Position numbers and translations under genes: made by a program. Shown one piece after another: positions 41,301-56,300 of a stretch of DNA of 64,000 nucleotides (positions within the stretch are counted from its first letter, which is position 1; each line of letters opens with the position of its first letter). Under the pieces are notes generated by a model that worked only from the letters and a program-made list of their open reading frames with translations, did no database searches and had not been told where the DNA came from. The stretch comes from Rana temporaria (lineage: Eukaryota > Chordata > Amphibia > Anura > Ranidae), in contig NC_053489.1 of NCBI RefSeq assembly GCF_905171775.1, forward strand, positions 334,546,454 through 334,610,453. The letters are read 5' to 3'.

Positions 41301-44300
41301 AACTTGGCTTGGTCTGTTCAGGACATATGGGGCTACAATGTGGCGAAGAAAGTAAGTCGCTATCAGTTATGGTTCGGGAGAACTGGCCATCCAAAATTTG
41401 GTGTTTTGGGACTTCTGCCTGAAATTGGTGTAAATTGGTTTTTGGGCTATAACTTTTGAACGGAAGGTGCTAGAGCCTTCAAACTTGGGGAGCATCTTCC
41501 TGAATAGCAACCGGAGCATATAATTTTTTTATGTTTTTTGGACTTTTTACCAGGAATTTACCGATTTACCGGTCACACTAGGTACCCTCTGGCCTTTGGT
41601 GCTAGGACCTCCAAACTACCCACATTTGTAGAGGAGACTCTCGGCTACATGTCTACCAAAGGTGGGGTCACTGGCACCTAAGGCTGGCCGGTACCTTGCC
41701 TCCAAAGATGGACCGTTTAACATGGGAGTCTATGGGGAAACAGGGTTAGCTTGAGACGCGATATCTCCACGGCTATTGGACCCTTGGACCCCAAACTTGG
41801 CTTGGTCTGTTCAGGACATATGGGGCTACAATGTGGCGAAGAAAGTAAGTCGCTATCAGTTATGGTTCGGGAGAACTGGCCATCCAAAATTTGGTGTTTT
41901 GGGACTTCTGCCTGAAATTGGTGTAAATTGGTTTTTGGGCTATAACTTTTGAACGGAAGGTGCTAGAGCCTTCAAACTTGGGGAGCATCTTCCTGAATAG
42001 CAACCGGAGCATATAATTTTTTTATGTTTTTTGGACTTTTTACCAGGAATTTACCGATTTACCGGTCACACTAGGTACCCTCTGGCCTTTGGTGCTAGGA
42101 CCTCCAAACTACCCACATTTGTAGAGGAGACTCTCGGCTACATGTCTACCAAAGGTGGGGTCACTGGCACCTAAGGCTGGCCGGTACCTTGCCTCCAAAG
42201 ATGGACCGTTTAACATGGGAGTCTATGGGGAAACAGGGTTAGCTTGAGACGCGATATCTCCACGGCTATTGGACCCTTGGACCCCAAACTTGGCTTGGTC
42301 TGTTCAGGACATATGGGGCTACAATGTGGCGAAGAAAGTAAGTCGCTATCAGTTATGGTTCGGGAGAACTGGCCATCCAAAATTTGGTGTTTTGGGACTT
42401 CTGCCTGAAATTGGTGTAAATTGGTTTTTGGGCTATAACTTTTGAACGGAAGGTGCTAGAGCCTTCAAACTTGGGGAGCATCTTCCTGAATAGCAACCGG
42501 AGCATATAATTTTTTTATGTTTTTTGGACTTTTTACCAGGAATTTACCGATTTACCGGTCACACTAGGTACCCTCTGGCCTTTGGTGCTAGGACCTCCAA
42601 ACTACCCACATTTGTAGAGGAGACTCTCGGCTACATGTCTACCAAAGGTGGGGTCACTGGCACCTAAGGCTGGCCGGTACCTTGCCTCCAAAGATGGACC
42701 GTTTAACATGGGAGTCTATGGGGAAACAGGGTTAGCTTGAGACGCGATATCTCCACGGCTATTGGACCCTTGGACCCCAAACTTGGCTTGGTCTGTTCAG
42801 GACATATGGGGCTACAATGTGGCGAAGAAAGTAAGTCGCTATCAGTTATGGTTCGGGAGAACTGGCCATCCAAAATTTGGTGTTTTGGGACTTCTGCCTG
42901 AAATTGGTGTAAATTGGTTTTTGGGCTATAACTTTTGAACGGAAGGTGCTAGAGCCTTCAAACTTGGGGAGCATCTTCCTGAATAGCAACCGGAGCATAT
43001 AATTTTTTTATGTTTTTTGGACTTTTTACCAGGAATTTACCGATTTACCGGTCACACTAGGTACCCTCTGGCCTTTGGTGCTAGGACCTCCAAACTACCC
43101 ACATTTGTAGAGGAGACTCTCGGCTACATGTCTACCAAAGGTGGGGTCACTGGCACCTAAGGCTGGCCGGTACCTTGCCTCCAAAGATGGACCGTTTAAC
43201 ATGGGAGTCTATGGGGAAACAGGGTTAGCTTGAGACGCGATATCTCCACGGCTATTGGACCCTTGGACCCCAAACTTGGCTTGGTCTGTTCAGGACATAT
43301 GGGGCTACAATGTGGCGAAGAAAGTAAGTCGCTATCAGTTATGGTTCGGGAGAACTGGCCATCCAAAATTTGGTGTTTTGGGACTTCTGCCTGAAATTGG
43401 TGTAAATTGGTTTTTGGGCTATAACTTTTGAACGGAAGGTGCTAGAGCCTTCAAACTTGGGGAGCATCTTCCTGAATAGCAACCGGAGCATATAATTTTT
43501 TTTATGTTTTTTGGACTTTTTACCAGGAATTTACCGATTTACCGGTCACACTAGGTACCCTCTGGCCTTTGGTGCTAGGACCTCCAAACTACCCACATTT
43601 GTAGAGGAGACTCTCGGCTACATGTCTACCAAAGGTGGGGTCACTGGCACCTAAGGCTGGCCGGTACCTTGCCTCCAAAGATGGACCGTTTAACATGGGA
43701 GTCTATGGGGAAACAGGGTTAGCTTGAGACGCGATATCTCCACGGCTATTGGACCCTTGGACCCCAAACTTGGCTTGGTCTGTTCAGGACATATGGGGCT
43801 ACAATGTGGCGAAGAAAGTAAGTCGCTATCAGTTATGGTTCGGGAGAACTGGCCATCCAAAATTTGGTGTTTTGGGACTTCTGCCTGAAATTGGTGTAAA
43901 TTGGTTTTTGGGCTATAACTTTTGAACGGAAGGTGCTAGAGCCTTCAAACTTGGGGAGCATCTTCCTGAATAGCAACCGGAGCATAGAATTTTTTTATGT
44001 TTTTTGGACTTTTTACCAGGAATTTACCGATTTACCGGTCACACTAGGTACCCTCTGGCCTTTGGTGCTAGGACCTCCAAACTACCCACATTTGTAGAGG
44101 AGACTCTCGGCTACATGTCTACCAAAGGTGGGGTCACTGGCACCTAAGGCTGGCCGGTACCTTGCCTCCAAAGATGGACCGTTTAACATGGGAGTCTATG
44201 GGGAAACAGGGTTAGCTTGAGACGCGATATCTCCACGGCTATTGGACCCTTGGACCCCAAACTTGGCTTGGTCTGTTCAGGACATATGGGGCTACAATGT

Positions 44301-47300
44301 GGCGAAGAAAGTAAGTCGCTATCAGTTATGGTTCGGGAGAACTGGCCATCCAAAATTTGGTGTTTTGGGACTTCTGCCTGAAATTGGTGTAAATTGGTTT
44401 TTGGGCTATAACTTTTGAACGGAAGGTGCTAGAGCCTTCAAACTTGGGGAGCATCTTCCTGAATAGCAACCGGAGCATATAATTTTTTTATGTTTTTTGG
44501 ACTTTTTACCAGGAATTTACCGATTTACCGGTCACACTAGGTACCCTCTGGCCTTTGGTGCTAGGACCTCCAAACTACCCACATTTGTAGAGGAGACTCT
44601 CGGCTACATGTCTACCAAAGGTGGGGTCACTGGCACCTAAGGCTGGCCGGTACCTTGCCTCCAAAGATGGACCGTTTAACATGGGAGTCTATGGGGAAAC
44701 AGGGTTAGCTTGAGACGCGATATCTCCACGGCTATTGGACCCTTGGACCCCAAACTTGGCTTGGTCTGTTCAGGACATATGGGGCTACAATGTGGCGAAG
44801 AAAGTAAGTCGCTATCAGTTATGGTTCGGGAGAACTGGCCATCCAAAATTTGGTGTTTTGGGACTTCTGCCTGAAATTGGTGTAAATTGGTTTTTGGGCT
44901 ATAACTTTTGAACGGAAGGTGCTAGAGCCTTCAAACTTGGGGAGCATCTTCCTGAATAGCAACCGGAGCATATAATTTTTTTATGTTTTTTGGACTTTTT
45001 ACCAGGAATTTACCGATTTACCGGTCACACTAGGTACCCTCTGGCCTTTGGTGCTAGGACCTCCAAACTACCCACATTTGTAGAGGAGACTCTCGGCTAC
45101 ATGTCTACCAAAGGTGGGGTCACTGGCACCTAAGGCTGGCCGGTACCTTGCCTCCAAAGATGGACCGTTTAACATGGGAGTCTATGGGGAAACAGGGTTA
45201 GCTTGAGACGCGATATCTCCACGGCTATTGGACCCTTGGACCCCAAACTTGGCTTGGTCTGTTCAGGACATATGGGGCTACAATGTGGCGAAGAAAGTAA
45301 GTCGCTATCAGTTATGGTTCGGGAGAACTGGCCATCCAAAATTTGGTGTTTTGGGACTTCTGCCTGAAATTGGTGTAAATTGGTTTTTGGGCTATAACTT
45401 TTGAACGGAAGGTGCTAGAGCCTTCAAACTTGGGGAGCATCTTCCTGAATAGCAACCGGAGCATATAATTTTTTTATGTTTTTTGGACTTTTTACCAGGA
45501 ATTTACCGATTTACCGGTCACACTAGGTACCCTCTGGCCTTTGGTGCTAGGACCTCCAAACTACCCACATTTGTAGAGGAGACTCTCGGCTACATGTCTA
45601 CCAAAGGTGGGGTCACTGGCACCTAAGGCTGGCCGGTACCTTGCCTCCAAAGATGGACCGTTTAACATGGGAGTCTATGGGGAAACAGGGTTAGCTTGAG
45701 ACGCGATATCTCCACGGCTATTGGACCCTTGGACCCCAAACTTGGCTTGGTCTGTTCAGGACATATGGGGCTACAATGTGGCGAAGAAAGTAAGTCGCTA
45801 TCAGTTATGGTTCGGGAGAACTGGCCATCCAAAATTTGGTGTTTTGGGACTTCTGCCTGAAATTGGTGTAAATTGGTTTTTGGGCTATAACTTTTGAACG
45901 GAAGGTGCTAGAGCCTTCAAACTTGGGGAGCATCTTCCTGAATAGCAACCGGAGCATATAATTTTTTTATGTTTTTTGGACTTTTTACCAGGAATTTACC
46001 GATTTACCGGTCACACTAGGTACCCTCTGGCCTTTGGTGCTAGGACCTCCAAACTACCCACATTTGTAGAGGAGACTCTCGGCTACATGTCTACCAAAGG
46101 TGGGGTCACTGGCACCTAAGGCTGGCCGGTACCTTGCCTCCAAAGATGGACCGTTTAACATGGGAGTCTATGGGGAAACAGGGTTAGCTTGAGACGCGAT
46201 ATCTCCACGGCTATTGGACCCTTGGACCCCAAACTTGGCTTGGTCTGTTCAGGACATATGGGGCTACAATGTGGCGAAGAAAGTAAGTCGCTATCAGTTA
46301 TGGTTCGGGAGAACTGGCCATCCAAAATTTGGTGTTTTGGGACTTCTGCCTGAAATTGGTGTAAATTGGTTTTTGGGCTATAACTTTTGAACGGAAGGTG
46401 CTAGAGCCTTCAAACTTGGGGAGCATCTTCCTGAATAGCAACCGGAGCATATAATTTTTTTATGTTTTTTGGACTTTTTACCAGGAATTTACCGATTTAC
46501 CGGTCACACTAGGTACCCTCTGGCCTTTGGTGCTAGGACCTCCAAACTACCCACATTTGTAGAGGAGACTCTCGGCTACATGTCTACCAAAGGTGGGGTC
46601 ACTGGCACCTAAGGCTGGCCGGTACCTTGCCTCCAAAGATGGACCGTTTAACATGGGAGTCTATGGGGAAACAGGGTTAGCTTGAGACGCGATATCTCCA
46701 CGGCTATTGGACCCTTGGACCCCAAACTTGGCTTGGTCTGTTCAGGACATATGGGGCTACAATGTGGCGAAGAAAGTAAGTCGCTATCAGTTATGGTTCG
46801 GGAGAACTGGCCATCCAAAATTTGGTGTTTTGGGACTTCTGCCTGAAATTGGTGTAAATTGGTTTTTGGGCTATAACTTTTGAACGGAAGGTGCTAGAGC
46901 CTTCAAACTTGGGGAGCATCTTCCTGAATAGCAACCGGAGCATATAATTTTTTTATGTTTTTTGGACTTTTTACCAGGATTTTACCGATTTACCGGTCAC
47001 ACTAGGTACCCTCTGGCCTTTGGTGCTAGGACCTCCAAACTACCCACATTTGTAGAGGAGACTCTCGGCTACATGTCTACCAAAGGTGGGGTCACTGGCA
47101 CCTAAGGCTGGCCGGTACCTTGCCTCCAAAGATGGACCGTTTAACATGGGAGTCTATGGGGAAACAGGGTTAGCTTGAGACGCGATATCTCCACGGCTAT
47201 TGGACCCTTGGACCCCAAACTTGGCTTGGTCTGTTCAGGACATATGGGGCTACAATGTGGCGAAGAAAGTAAGTCGCTATCAGTTATGGTTCGGGAGAAC

Positions 47301-50300
47301 TGGCCATCCAAAATTTGGTGTTTTGGGACTTCTGCCTGAAATTGGTGTAAATTGGTTTTTGGGCTATAACTTTTGAACGGAAGGTGCTAGAGCCTTCAAA
47401 CTTGGGGAGCATCTTCCTGAATAGCAACCGGAGCATATAATTTTTTTATGTTTTTTGGACTTTTTACCAGGATTTTACCGATTTACCGGTCACACTAGGT
47501 ACCCTCTGGCCTTTGGTGCTAGGACCTCCAAACTACCCACATTTGTAGAGGAGACTCTCGGCTACATGTCTACCAAAGGTGGGGTCACTGGCACCTAAGG
47601 CTGGCCGGTACCTTGCCTCCAAAGATGGACCGTTTAACATGGGAGTCTATGGGGAAACAGGGTTAGCTTGAGACGCGATATCTCCACGGCTATTGGACCC
47701 TTGGACCCCAAACTTGGCTTGGTCTGTTCAGGACATATGGGGCTACAATGTGGCGAAGAAAGTAAGTCGCTATCAGTTATGGTTCGGGAGAACTGGCCAT
47801 CCAAAATTTGGTGTTTTGGGACTTCTGCCTGAAATTGGTGTAAATTGGTTTTTGGGCTATAACTTTTGAACGGAAGGTGCTAGAGCCTTCAAACTTGGGG
47901 AGCATCTTCCTGAATAGCAACCGGAGCATATAATTTTTTTATGTTTTTTGGACTTTTTACCAGGAATTTACCGATTTACCGGTCACACTAGGTACCCTCT
48001 GGCCTTTGGTGCTAGGACCTCCAAACTACCCACATTTGTAGAGGAGACTCTCGGCTACATGTCTACCAAAGGTGGGGTCACTGGCACCTAAGGCTGGCCG
48101 GTACCTTGCCTCCAAAGATGGACCGTTTAACATGGGAGTCTATGGGGAAACAGGGTTAGCTTGAGACGCGATATCTCCACGGCTATTGGACCCTTGGACC
48201 CCAAACTTGGCTTGGTCTGTTCAGGACATATGGGGCTACAATGTGGCGAAGAAAGTAAGTCGCTATCAGTTATGGTTCGGGAGAACTGGCCATCCAAAAT
48301 TTGGTGTTTTGGGACTTCTGCCTGAAATTGGTGTAAATTGGTTTTTGGGCTATAACTTTTGAACGGAAGGTGCTAGAGCCTTCAAACTTGGGGAGCATCT
48401 TCCTGAATAGCAACCGGAGCATAGAATTTTTTTATGTTTTTTGGACTTTTTACCAGGAATTTACCGATTTACCGGTCACACTAGGTACCCTCTGGCCTTT
48501 GGTGCTAGGACCTCCAAACTACCCACATTTGTAGAGGAGACTCTCGGCTACATGTCTACCAAAGGTGGGGTCACTGGCACCTAAGGCTGGCCGGTACCTT
48601 GCCTCCAAAGATGGACCGTTTAACATGGGAGTCTATGGGGAAACAGGGTTAGCTTGAGACGCGATATCTCCACGGCTATTGGACCCTTGGACCCCAAACT
48701 TGGCTTGGTCTGTTCAGGACATATGGGGCTACAATGTGGCGAAGAAAGTAAGTCGCTATCAGTTATGGTTCGGGAGAACTGGCCATCCAAAATTTGGTGT
48801 TTTGGGACTTCTGCCTGAAATTGGTGTAAATTGGTTTTTGGGCTATAACTTTTGAACGGAAGGTGCTAGAGCCTTCAAACTTGGGGAGCATCTTCCTGAA
48901 TAGCAACCGGAGCATATAATTTTTTTATGTTTTTTGGACTTTTTACCAGGAATTTACCGATTTACCGGTCACACTAGGTACCCTCTGGCCTTTGGTGCTA
49001 GGACCTCCAAACTACCCACATTTGTAGAGGAGACTCTCGGCTACATGTCTACCAAAGGTGGGGTCACTGGCACCTAAGGCTGGCCGGTACCTTGCCTCCA
49101 AAGATGGACCGTTTAACATGGGAGTCTATGGGGAAACAGGGTTAGCTTGAGACGCGATATCTCCACGGCTATTGGACCCTTGGACCCCAAACTTGGCTTG
49201 GTCTGTTCAGGACATATGGGGCTACAATGTGGCGAAGAAAGTAAGTCGCTATCAGTTATGGTTCGGGAGAACTGGCCATCCAAAATTTGGTGTTTTGGGA
49301 CTTCTGCCTGAAATTGGTGTAAATTGGTTTTTGGGCTATAACTTTTGAACGGAAGGTGCTAGAGCCTTCAAACTTGGGGAGCATCTTCCTGAATAGCAAC
49401 CGGAGCATATAATTTTTTTATGTTTTTTGGACTTTTTACCAGGAATTTACCGATTTACCGGTCACACTAGGTACCCTCTGGCCTTTGGTGCTAGGACCTC
49501 CAAACTACCCACATTTGTAGAGGAGACTCTCGGCTACATGTCTACCAAAGGTGGGGTCACTGGCACCTAAGGCTGGCCGGTACCTTGCCTCCAAAGATGG
49601 ACCGTTTAACATGGGAGTCTATGGGGAAACAGGGTTAGCTTGAGACGCGATATCTCCACGGCTATTGGACCCTTGGACCCCAAACTTGGCTTGGTCTGTT
49701 CAGGACATATGGGGCTACAATGTGGCGAAGAAAGTAAGTCGCTATCAGTTATGGTTCGGGAGAACTGGCCATCCAAAATTTAGTGTTTTGGGACTTCTGC
49801 CTGAAATTGGTGTAAATTGGTTTTTGGGCTATAACTTTTGAACGGAAGGTGCTAGAGCCTTCAAACTTGGGGAGCATCTTCCTGAATAGCAACCGGAGCA
49901 TATAATTTTTTTATGTTTTTTGGACTTTTTACCAGGAATTTACCGATTTACCGGTCACACTAGGTACCCTCTGGCCTTTGGTGCTAGGACCTCCAAACTA
50001 CCCACATTTGTAGAGGAGACTCTCGGCTACATGTCTACCAAAGGTGGGGTCACTGGCACCTAAGGCTGGCCGGTACCTTGCCTCCAAAGATGGACCGTTT
50101 AACATGGGAGTCTATGGGGAAACAGGGTTAGCTTGAGACGCGATATCTCCACGGCTATTGGACCCTTGGACCCCAAACTTGGCTTGGTCTGTTCAGGACA
50201 TATGGGGCTACAATGTGGCGAAGAAAGTAAGTCGCTATCAGTTATGGTTCGGGAGAACTGGCCATCCAAAATTTGGTGTTTTGGGACTTCTGCCTGAAAT

Positions 50301-53300
50301 TGGTGTAAATTGGTTTTTGGGCTATAACTTTTGAACGGAAGGTGCTAGAGCCTTCAAACTTGGGGAGCATCTTCCTGAATAGCAACCGGAGCATAGAATT
50401 TTTTTATGTTTTTTGGACTTTTTACCAGGAATTTACCGATTTACCGGTCACACTAGGTACCCTCTGGCCTTTGGTGCTAGGACCTCCAAACTACCCACAT
50501 TTGTAGAGGAGACTCTCGGCTACATGTCTACCAAAGGTGGGGTCACTGGCACCTAAGGCTGGCCGGTACCTTGCCTCCAAAGATGGACCGTTTAACATGG
50601 GAGTCTATGGGGAAACAGGGTTAGCTTGAGACGCGATATCTCCACGGCTATTGGACCCTTGGACCCCAAACTTGGCTTGGTCTGTTCAGGACATATGGGG
50701 CTACAATGTGGCGAAGAAAGTAAGTCGCTATCAGTTATGGTTCGGGAGAACTGGCCATCCAAAATTTGGTGTTTTGGGACTTCTGCCTGAAATTGGTGTA
50801 AATTGGTTTTTGGGCTATAACTTTTGAACGGAAGGTGCTAGAGCCTTCAAACTTGGGGAGCATCTTCCTGAATAGCAACCGGAGCATATAATTTTTTTAT
50901 GTTTTTTGGACTTTTTACCAGGAATTTACCGATTTACCGGTCACACTAGGTACCCTCTGGCCTTTGGTGCTAGGACCTCCAAACTACCCACATTTGTAGA
51001 GGAGACTCTCGGCTACATGTCTACCAAAGGTGGGGTCACTGGCACCTAAGGCTGGCCGGTACCTTGCCTCCAAAGATGGACCGTTTAACATGGGAGTCTA
51101 TGGGGAAACAGGGTTAGCTTGAGACGCGATATCTCCACGGCTATTGGACCCTTGGACCCCAAACTTGGCTTGGTCTGTTCAGGACATATGGGGCTACAAT
51201 GTGGCGAAGAAAGTAAGTCGCTATCAGTTATGGTTCGGGAGAACTGGCCATCCAAAATTTGGTGTTTTGGGACTTCTGCCTGAAATTGGTGTAAATTGGT
51301 TTTTGGGCTATAACTTTTGAACGGAAGGTGCTAGAGCCTTCAAACTTGGGGAGCATCTTCCTGAATAGCAACCGGAGCATATAATTTTTTTATGTTTTTT
51401 GGACTTTTTACCAGGAATTTACCGATTTACCGGTCACACTAGGTACCCTCTGGCCTTTGGTGCTAGGACCTCCAAACTACCCACATTTGTAGAGGAGACT
51501 CTCGGCTACATGTCTACCAAAGGTGGGGTCACTGGCACCTAAGGCTGGCCGGTACCTTGCCTCCAAAGATGGACCGTTTAACATGGGAGTCTATGGGGAA
51601 ACAGGGTTAGCTTGAGACGCGATATCTCCACGGCTATTGGACCCTTGGACCCCAAACTTGGCTTGGTCTGTTCAGGACATATGGGGCTACAATGTGGGGA
51701 AGAAAGTAAGTCGCTATCAGTTATGGTTCGGGAGAACTGGCCATCCAAAATTTGGTGTTTTGGGACTTCTGCCTGAAATTGGTGTAAATTGGTTTTTGGG
51801 CTATAACTTTTGAACGGAAGGTGCTAGAGCCTTCAAACTTGGGGAGCATCTTCCTGAATAGCAACCGGAGCATATAATTTTTTTATGTTTTTTGGACTTT
51901 TTACCAGGAATTTACCGATTTACCGGTCACACTAGGTACCCTCTGGCCTTTGGTGCTAGGACCTCCAAACTACCCACATTTGTAGAGGAGACTCTCGGCT
52001 ACATGTCTACCAAAGGTGGGGTCACTGGCACCTAAGGCTGGCCGGTACCTTGCCTCCAAAGATGGACCGTTTAACATGGGAGTCTATGGGGAAACAGGGT
52101 TAGCTTGAGACGCGATATCTCCACGGCTATTGGACCCTTGGACCCCAAACTTGGCTTGGTCTGTTCAGGACATATGGGGCTACAATGTGGCGAAGAAAGT
52201 AAGTCGCTATCAGTTATGGTTCGGGAGAACTGGCCATCCAAAATTTGGTGTTTTGGGACTTCTGCCTGAAATTGGTGTAAATTGGTTTTTGGGCTATAAC
52301 TTTTGAACGGAAGGTGCTAGAGCCTTCAAACTTGGGGAGCATCTTCCTGAATAGCAACCGGAGCATATAATTTTTTTATGTTTTTTGGACTTTTTACCAG
52401 GAATTTACCGATTTACCGGTCACACTAGGTACCCTCTGGCCTTTGGTGCTAGGACCTCCAAACTACCCACATTTGTAGAGGAGACTCTCGGCTACATGTC
52501 TACCAAAGGTGGGGTCACTGGCACCTAAGGCTGGCCGGTACCTTGCCTCCAAAGATGGACCGTTTAACATGGGAGTCTATGGGGAAACAGGGTTAGCTTG
52601 AGACGCGATATCTCCACGGCTATTGGACCCTTGGACCCCAAACTTGGCTTGGTCTGTTCAGGACATATGGGGCTACAATGTGGCGAAGAAAGTAAGTCGC
52701 TATCAGTTATGGTTCGGGAGAACTGGCCATCCAAAATTTGGTGTTTTGGGACTTCTGCCTGAAATTGGTGTAAATTGGTTTTTGGGCTATAACTTTTGAA
52801 CGGAAGGTGCTAGAGCCTTCAAACTTGGGGAGCATCTTCCTGAATAGCAACCGGAGCATATAATTTTTTTATGTTTTTTGGACTTTTTACCAGGACTTTA
52901 CCGATTTACCGGTCACACTAGGTACCCTCTGGCCTTTGGTGCTAGGACCTCCAAACTACCCACATTTGTAGAGGAGACTCTCGGCTACATGTCTACCAAA
53001 GGTGGGGTCACTGGCACCTAAGGCTGGCCGGTACCTTGCCTCCAAAGATGGACCGTTTAACATGGGAGTCTATGGGGAAACAGGGTTAGCTTGAGACGCG
53101 ATATCTCCACGGCTATTGGACCCTTGGACCCCAAACTTGGCTTGGTCTGTTCAGGACATATGGGGCTACAATGTGGCGAAGAAAGTAAGTCGCTATCAGT
53201 TATGGTTCGGGAGAACTGGCCATCCAAAATTTGGTGTTTTGGGACTTCTGCCTGAAATTGGTGTAAATTGGTTTTTGGGCTATAACTTTTGAACGGAAGG

Positions 53301-56300
53301 TGCTAGAGCCTTCAAACTTGGGGAGCATCTTCCTGAATAGCAACCGGAGCATATAATTTTTTTATGTTTTTTGGACTTTTTACCAGGAATTTACCGATTT
53401 ACCGGTCACACTAGGTACCCTCTGGCCTTTGGTGCTAGGACCTCCAAACTACCCACATTTGTAGAGGAGACTCTCGGCTACATGTCTACCAAAGGTGGGG
53501 TCACTGGCACCTAAGGCTGGCCGGTACCTTGCCTCCAAAGATGGACCGTTTAACATGGGAGTCTATGGGGAAACAGGGTTAGCTTGAGACGCGATATCTC
53601 CACGGCTATTGGACCCTTGGACCCCAAACTTGGCTTGGTCTGTTCAGGACATATGGGGCTACAATGTGGCGAAGAAAGTAAGTCGCTATCAGTTATGGTT
53701 CGGGAGAACTGGCCATCCAAAATTTGGTGTTTTGGGACTTCTGCCTGAAATTGGTGTAAATTGGTTTTTGGGCTATAACTTTTGAACGGAAGGTGCTAGA
53801 GCCTTCAAACTTGGGGAGCATCTTCCTGAATAGCAACCGGAGCATATAATTTTTTTATGTTTTTTGGACTTTTTACCAGGAATTTACCGATTTACCGGTC
53901 ACACTAGGTACCCTCTGGCCTTTGGTGCTAGGACCTCCAAACTACCCACATTTGTAGAGGAGACTCTCGGCTACATGTCTACCAAAGGTGGGGTCACTGG
54001 CACCTAAGGCTGGCCGGTACCTTGCCTCCAAAGATGGACCGTTTAACATGGGAGTCTATGGGGAAACAGGGTTAGCTTGAGACGCGATATCTCCACGGCT
54101 ATTGGACCCTTGGACCCCAAACTTGGCTTGGTCTGTTCAGGACATATGGGGCTACAATGTGGCGAAGAAAGTAAGTCGCTATCAGTTATGGTTCGGGAGA
54201 ACTGGCCATCCAAAATTTGGTGTTTTGGGACTTCTGCCTGAAATTGGTGTAAATTGGTTTTTGGGCTATAACTTTTGAACGGAAGGTGCTAGAGCCTTCA
54301 AACTTGGGGAGCATCTTCCTGAATAGCAACCGGAGCATATAATTTTTTTATGTTTTTTGGACTTTTTACCAGGAATTTACCGATTTACCGGTCACACTAG
54401 GTACCCTCTGGCCTTTGGTGCTAGGACCTCCAAACTACCCACATTTGTAGAGGAGACTCTCGGCTACATGTCTACCAAAGGTGGGGTCACTGGCACCTAA
54501 GGCTGGCCGGTACCTTGCCTCCAAAGATGGACCGTTTAACATGGGAGTCTATGGGGAAACAGGGTTAGCTTGAGACGCGATATCTCCACGGCTATTGGAC
54601 CCTTGGACCCCAAACTTGGCTTGGTCTGTTCAGGACATATGGGGCTACAATGTGGCGAAGAAAGTAAGTCGCTATCAGTTATGGTTCGGGAGAACTGGCC
54701 ATCCAAAATTTGGTGTTTTGGGACTTCTGCCTGAAATTGGTGTAAATTGGTTTTTGGGCTATAACTTTTGAACGGAAGGTGCTAGAGCCTTCAAACTTGG
54801 GGAGCATCTTCCTGAATAGCAACCGGAGCATATAATTTTTTTATGTTTTTTGGACTTTTTACCAGGATTTTACCGATTTACCGGTCACACTAGGTACCCT
54901 CTGGCCTTTGGTGCTAGGACCTCCAAACTACCCACATTTGTAGAGGAGACTCTCGGCTACATGTCTACCAAAGGTGGGGTCACTGGCACCTAAGGCTGGC
55001 CGGTACCTTGCCTCCAAAGATGGACCGTTTAACATGGGAGTCTATGGGGAAACAGGGTTAGCTTGAGACGTGATATCTCCACGGCTATTGGACCCTTGGA
55101 CCCCAAACTTGGCTTGGTCTGTTCAGGACATATGGGGCTACAATGTGGCGAAGAAAGTAAGTCGCTATCAGTTATGGTTCGGGAGAACTGGCCATCCAAA
55201 ATTTGGTGTTTTGGGACTTCTGCCTGAAATTGGTGTAAATTGGTTTTTGGGCTATAACTTTTGAACGGAAGGTGCTAGAGCCTTCAAACTTGGGGAGCAT
55301 CTTCCTGAATAGCAACCGGAGCATATAATTTTTTTATGTTTTTTGGACTTTTTACCAGGATTTTACCGATTTACCGGTCACACTAGGTACCCTCTGGCCT
55401 TTGGTGCTAGGACCTCCAAACTACCCACATTTGTAGAGGAGACTCTCGGCTACATGTCTACCAAAGGTGGGGTCACTGGCACCTAAGGCTGGCCGGTACC
55501 TTGCCTCCAAAGATGGACCGTTTAACATGGGAGTCTATGGGGAAACAGGGTTAGCTTGAGACGCGATATCTCCACGGCTATTGGACCCTTGGACCCCAAA
55601 CTTGGCTTGGTCTGTTCAGGACATATGGGGCTACAATGTGGCGAAGAAAGTAAGTCGCTATCAGTTATGGTTCGGGAGAACTGGCCATCCAAAATTTGGT
55701 GTTTTGGGACTTCTGCCTGAAATTGGTGTAAATTGGTTTTTGGGCTATAACTTTTGAACGGAAGGTGCTAGAGCCTTCAAACTTGGGGAGCATCTTCCTG
55801 AATAGCAACCGGAGCATATAATTTTTTTATGTTTTTTGGACTTTTTACCAGGAATTTACCGATTTACCGGTCACACTAGGTACCCTCTGGCCTTTGGTGC
55901 TAGGACCTCCAAACTACCCACATTTGTAGAGGAGACTCTCGGCTACATGTCTACCAAAGGTGGGGTCACTGGCACCTAAGGCTGGCCGGTACCTTGCCTC
56001 CAAAGATGGACCGTTTAACATGGGAGTCTATGGGGAAACAGGGTTAGCTTGAGACGCGATATCTCCACGGCTATTGGACCCTTGGACCCCAAACTTGGCT
56101 TGGTCTGTTCAGGACATATGGGGCTACAATGTGGCGAAGAAAGTAAGTCGCTATCAGTTATGGTTCGGGAGAACTGGCCATCCAAAATTTGGTGTTTTGG
56201 GACTTCTGCCTGAAATTGGTGTAAATTGGTTTTTGGGCTATAACTTTTGAACGGAAGGTGCTAGAGCCTTCAAACTTGGGGAGCATCTTCCTGAATAGCA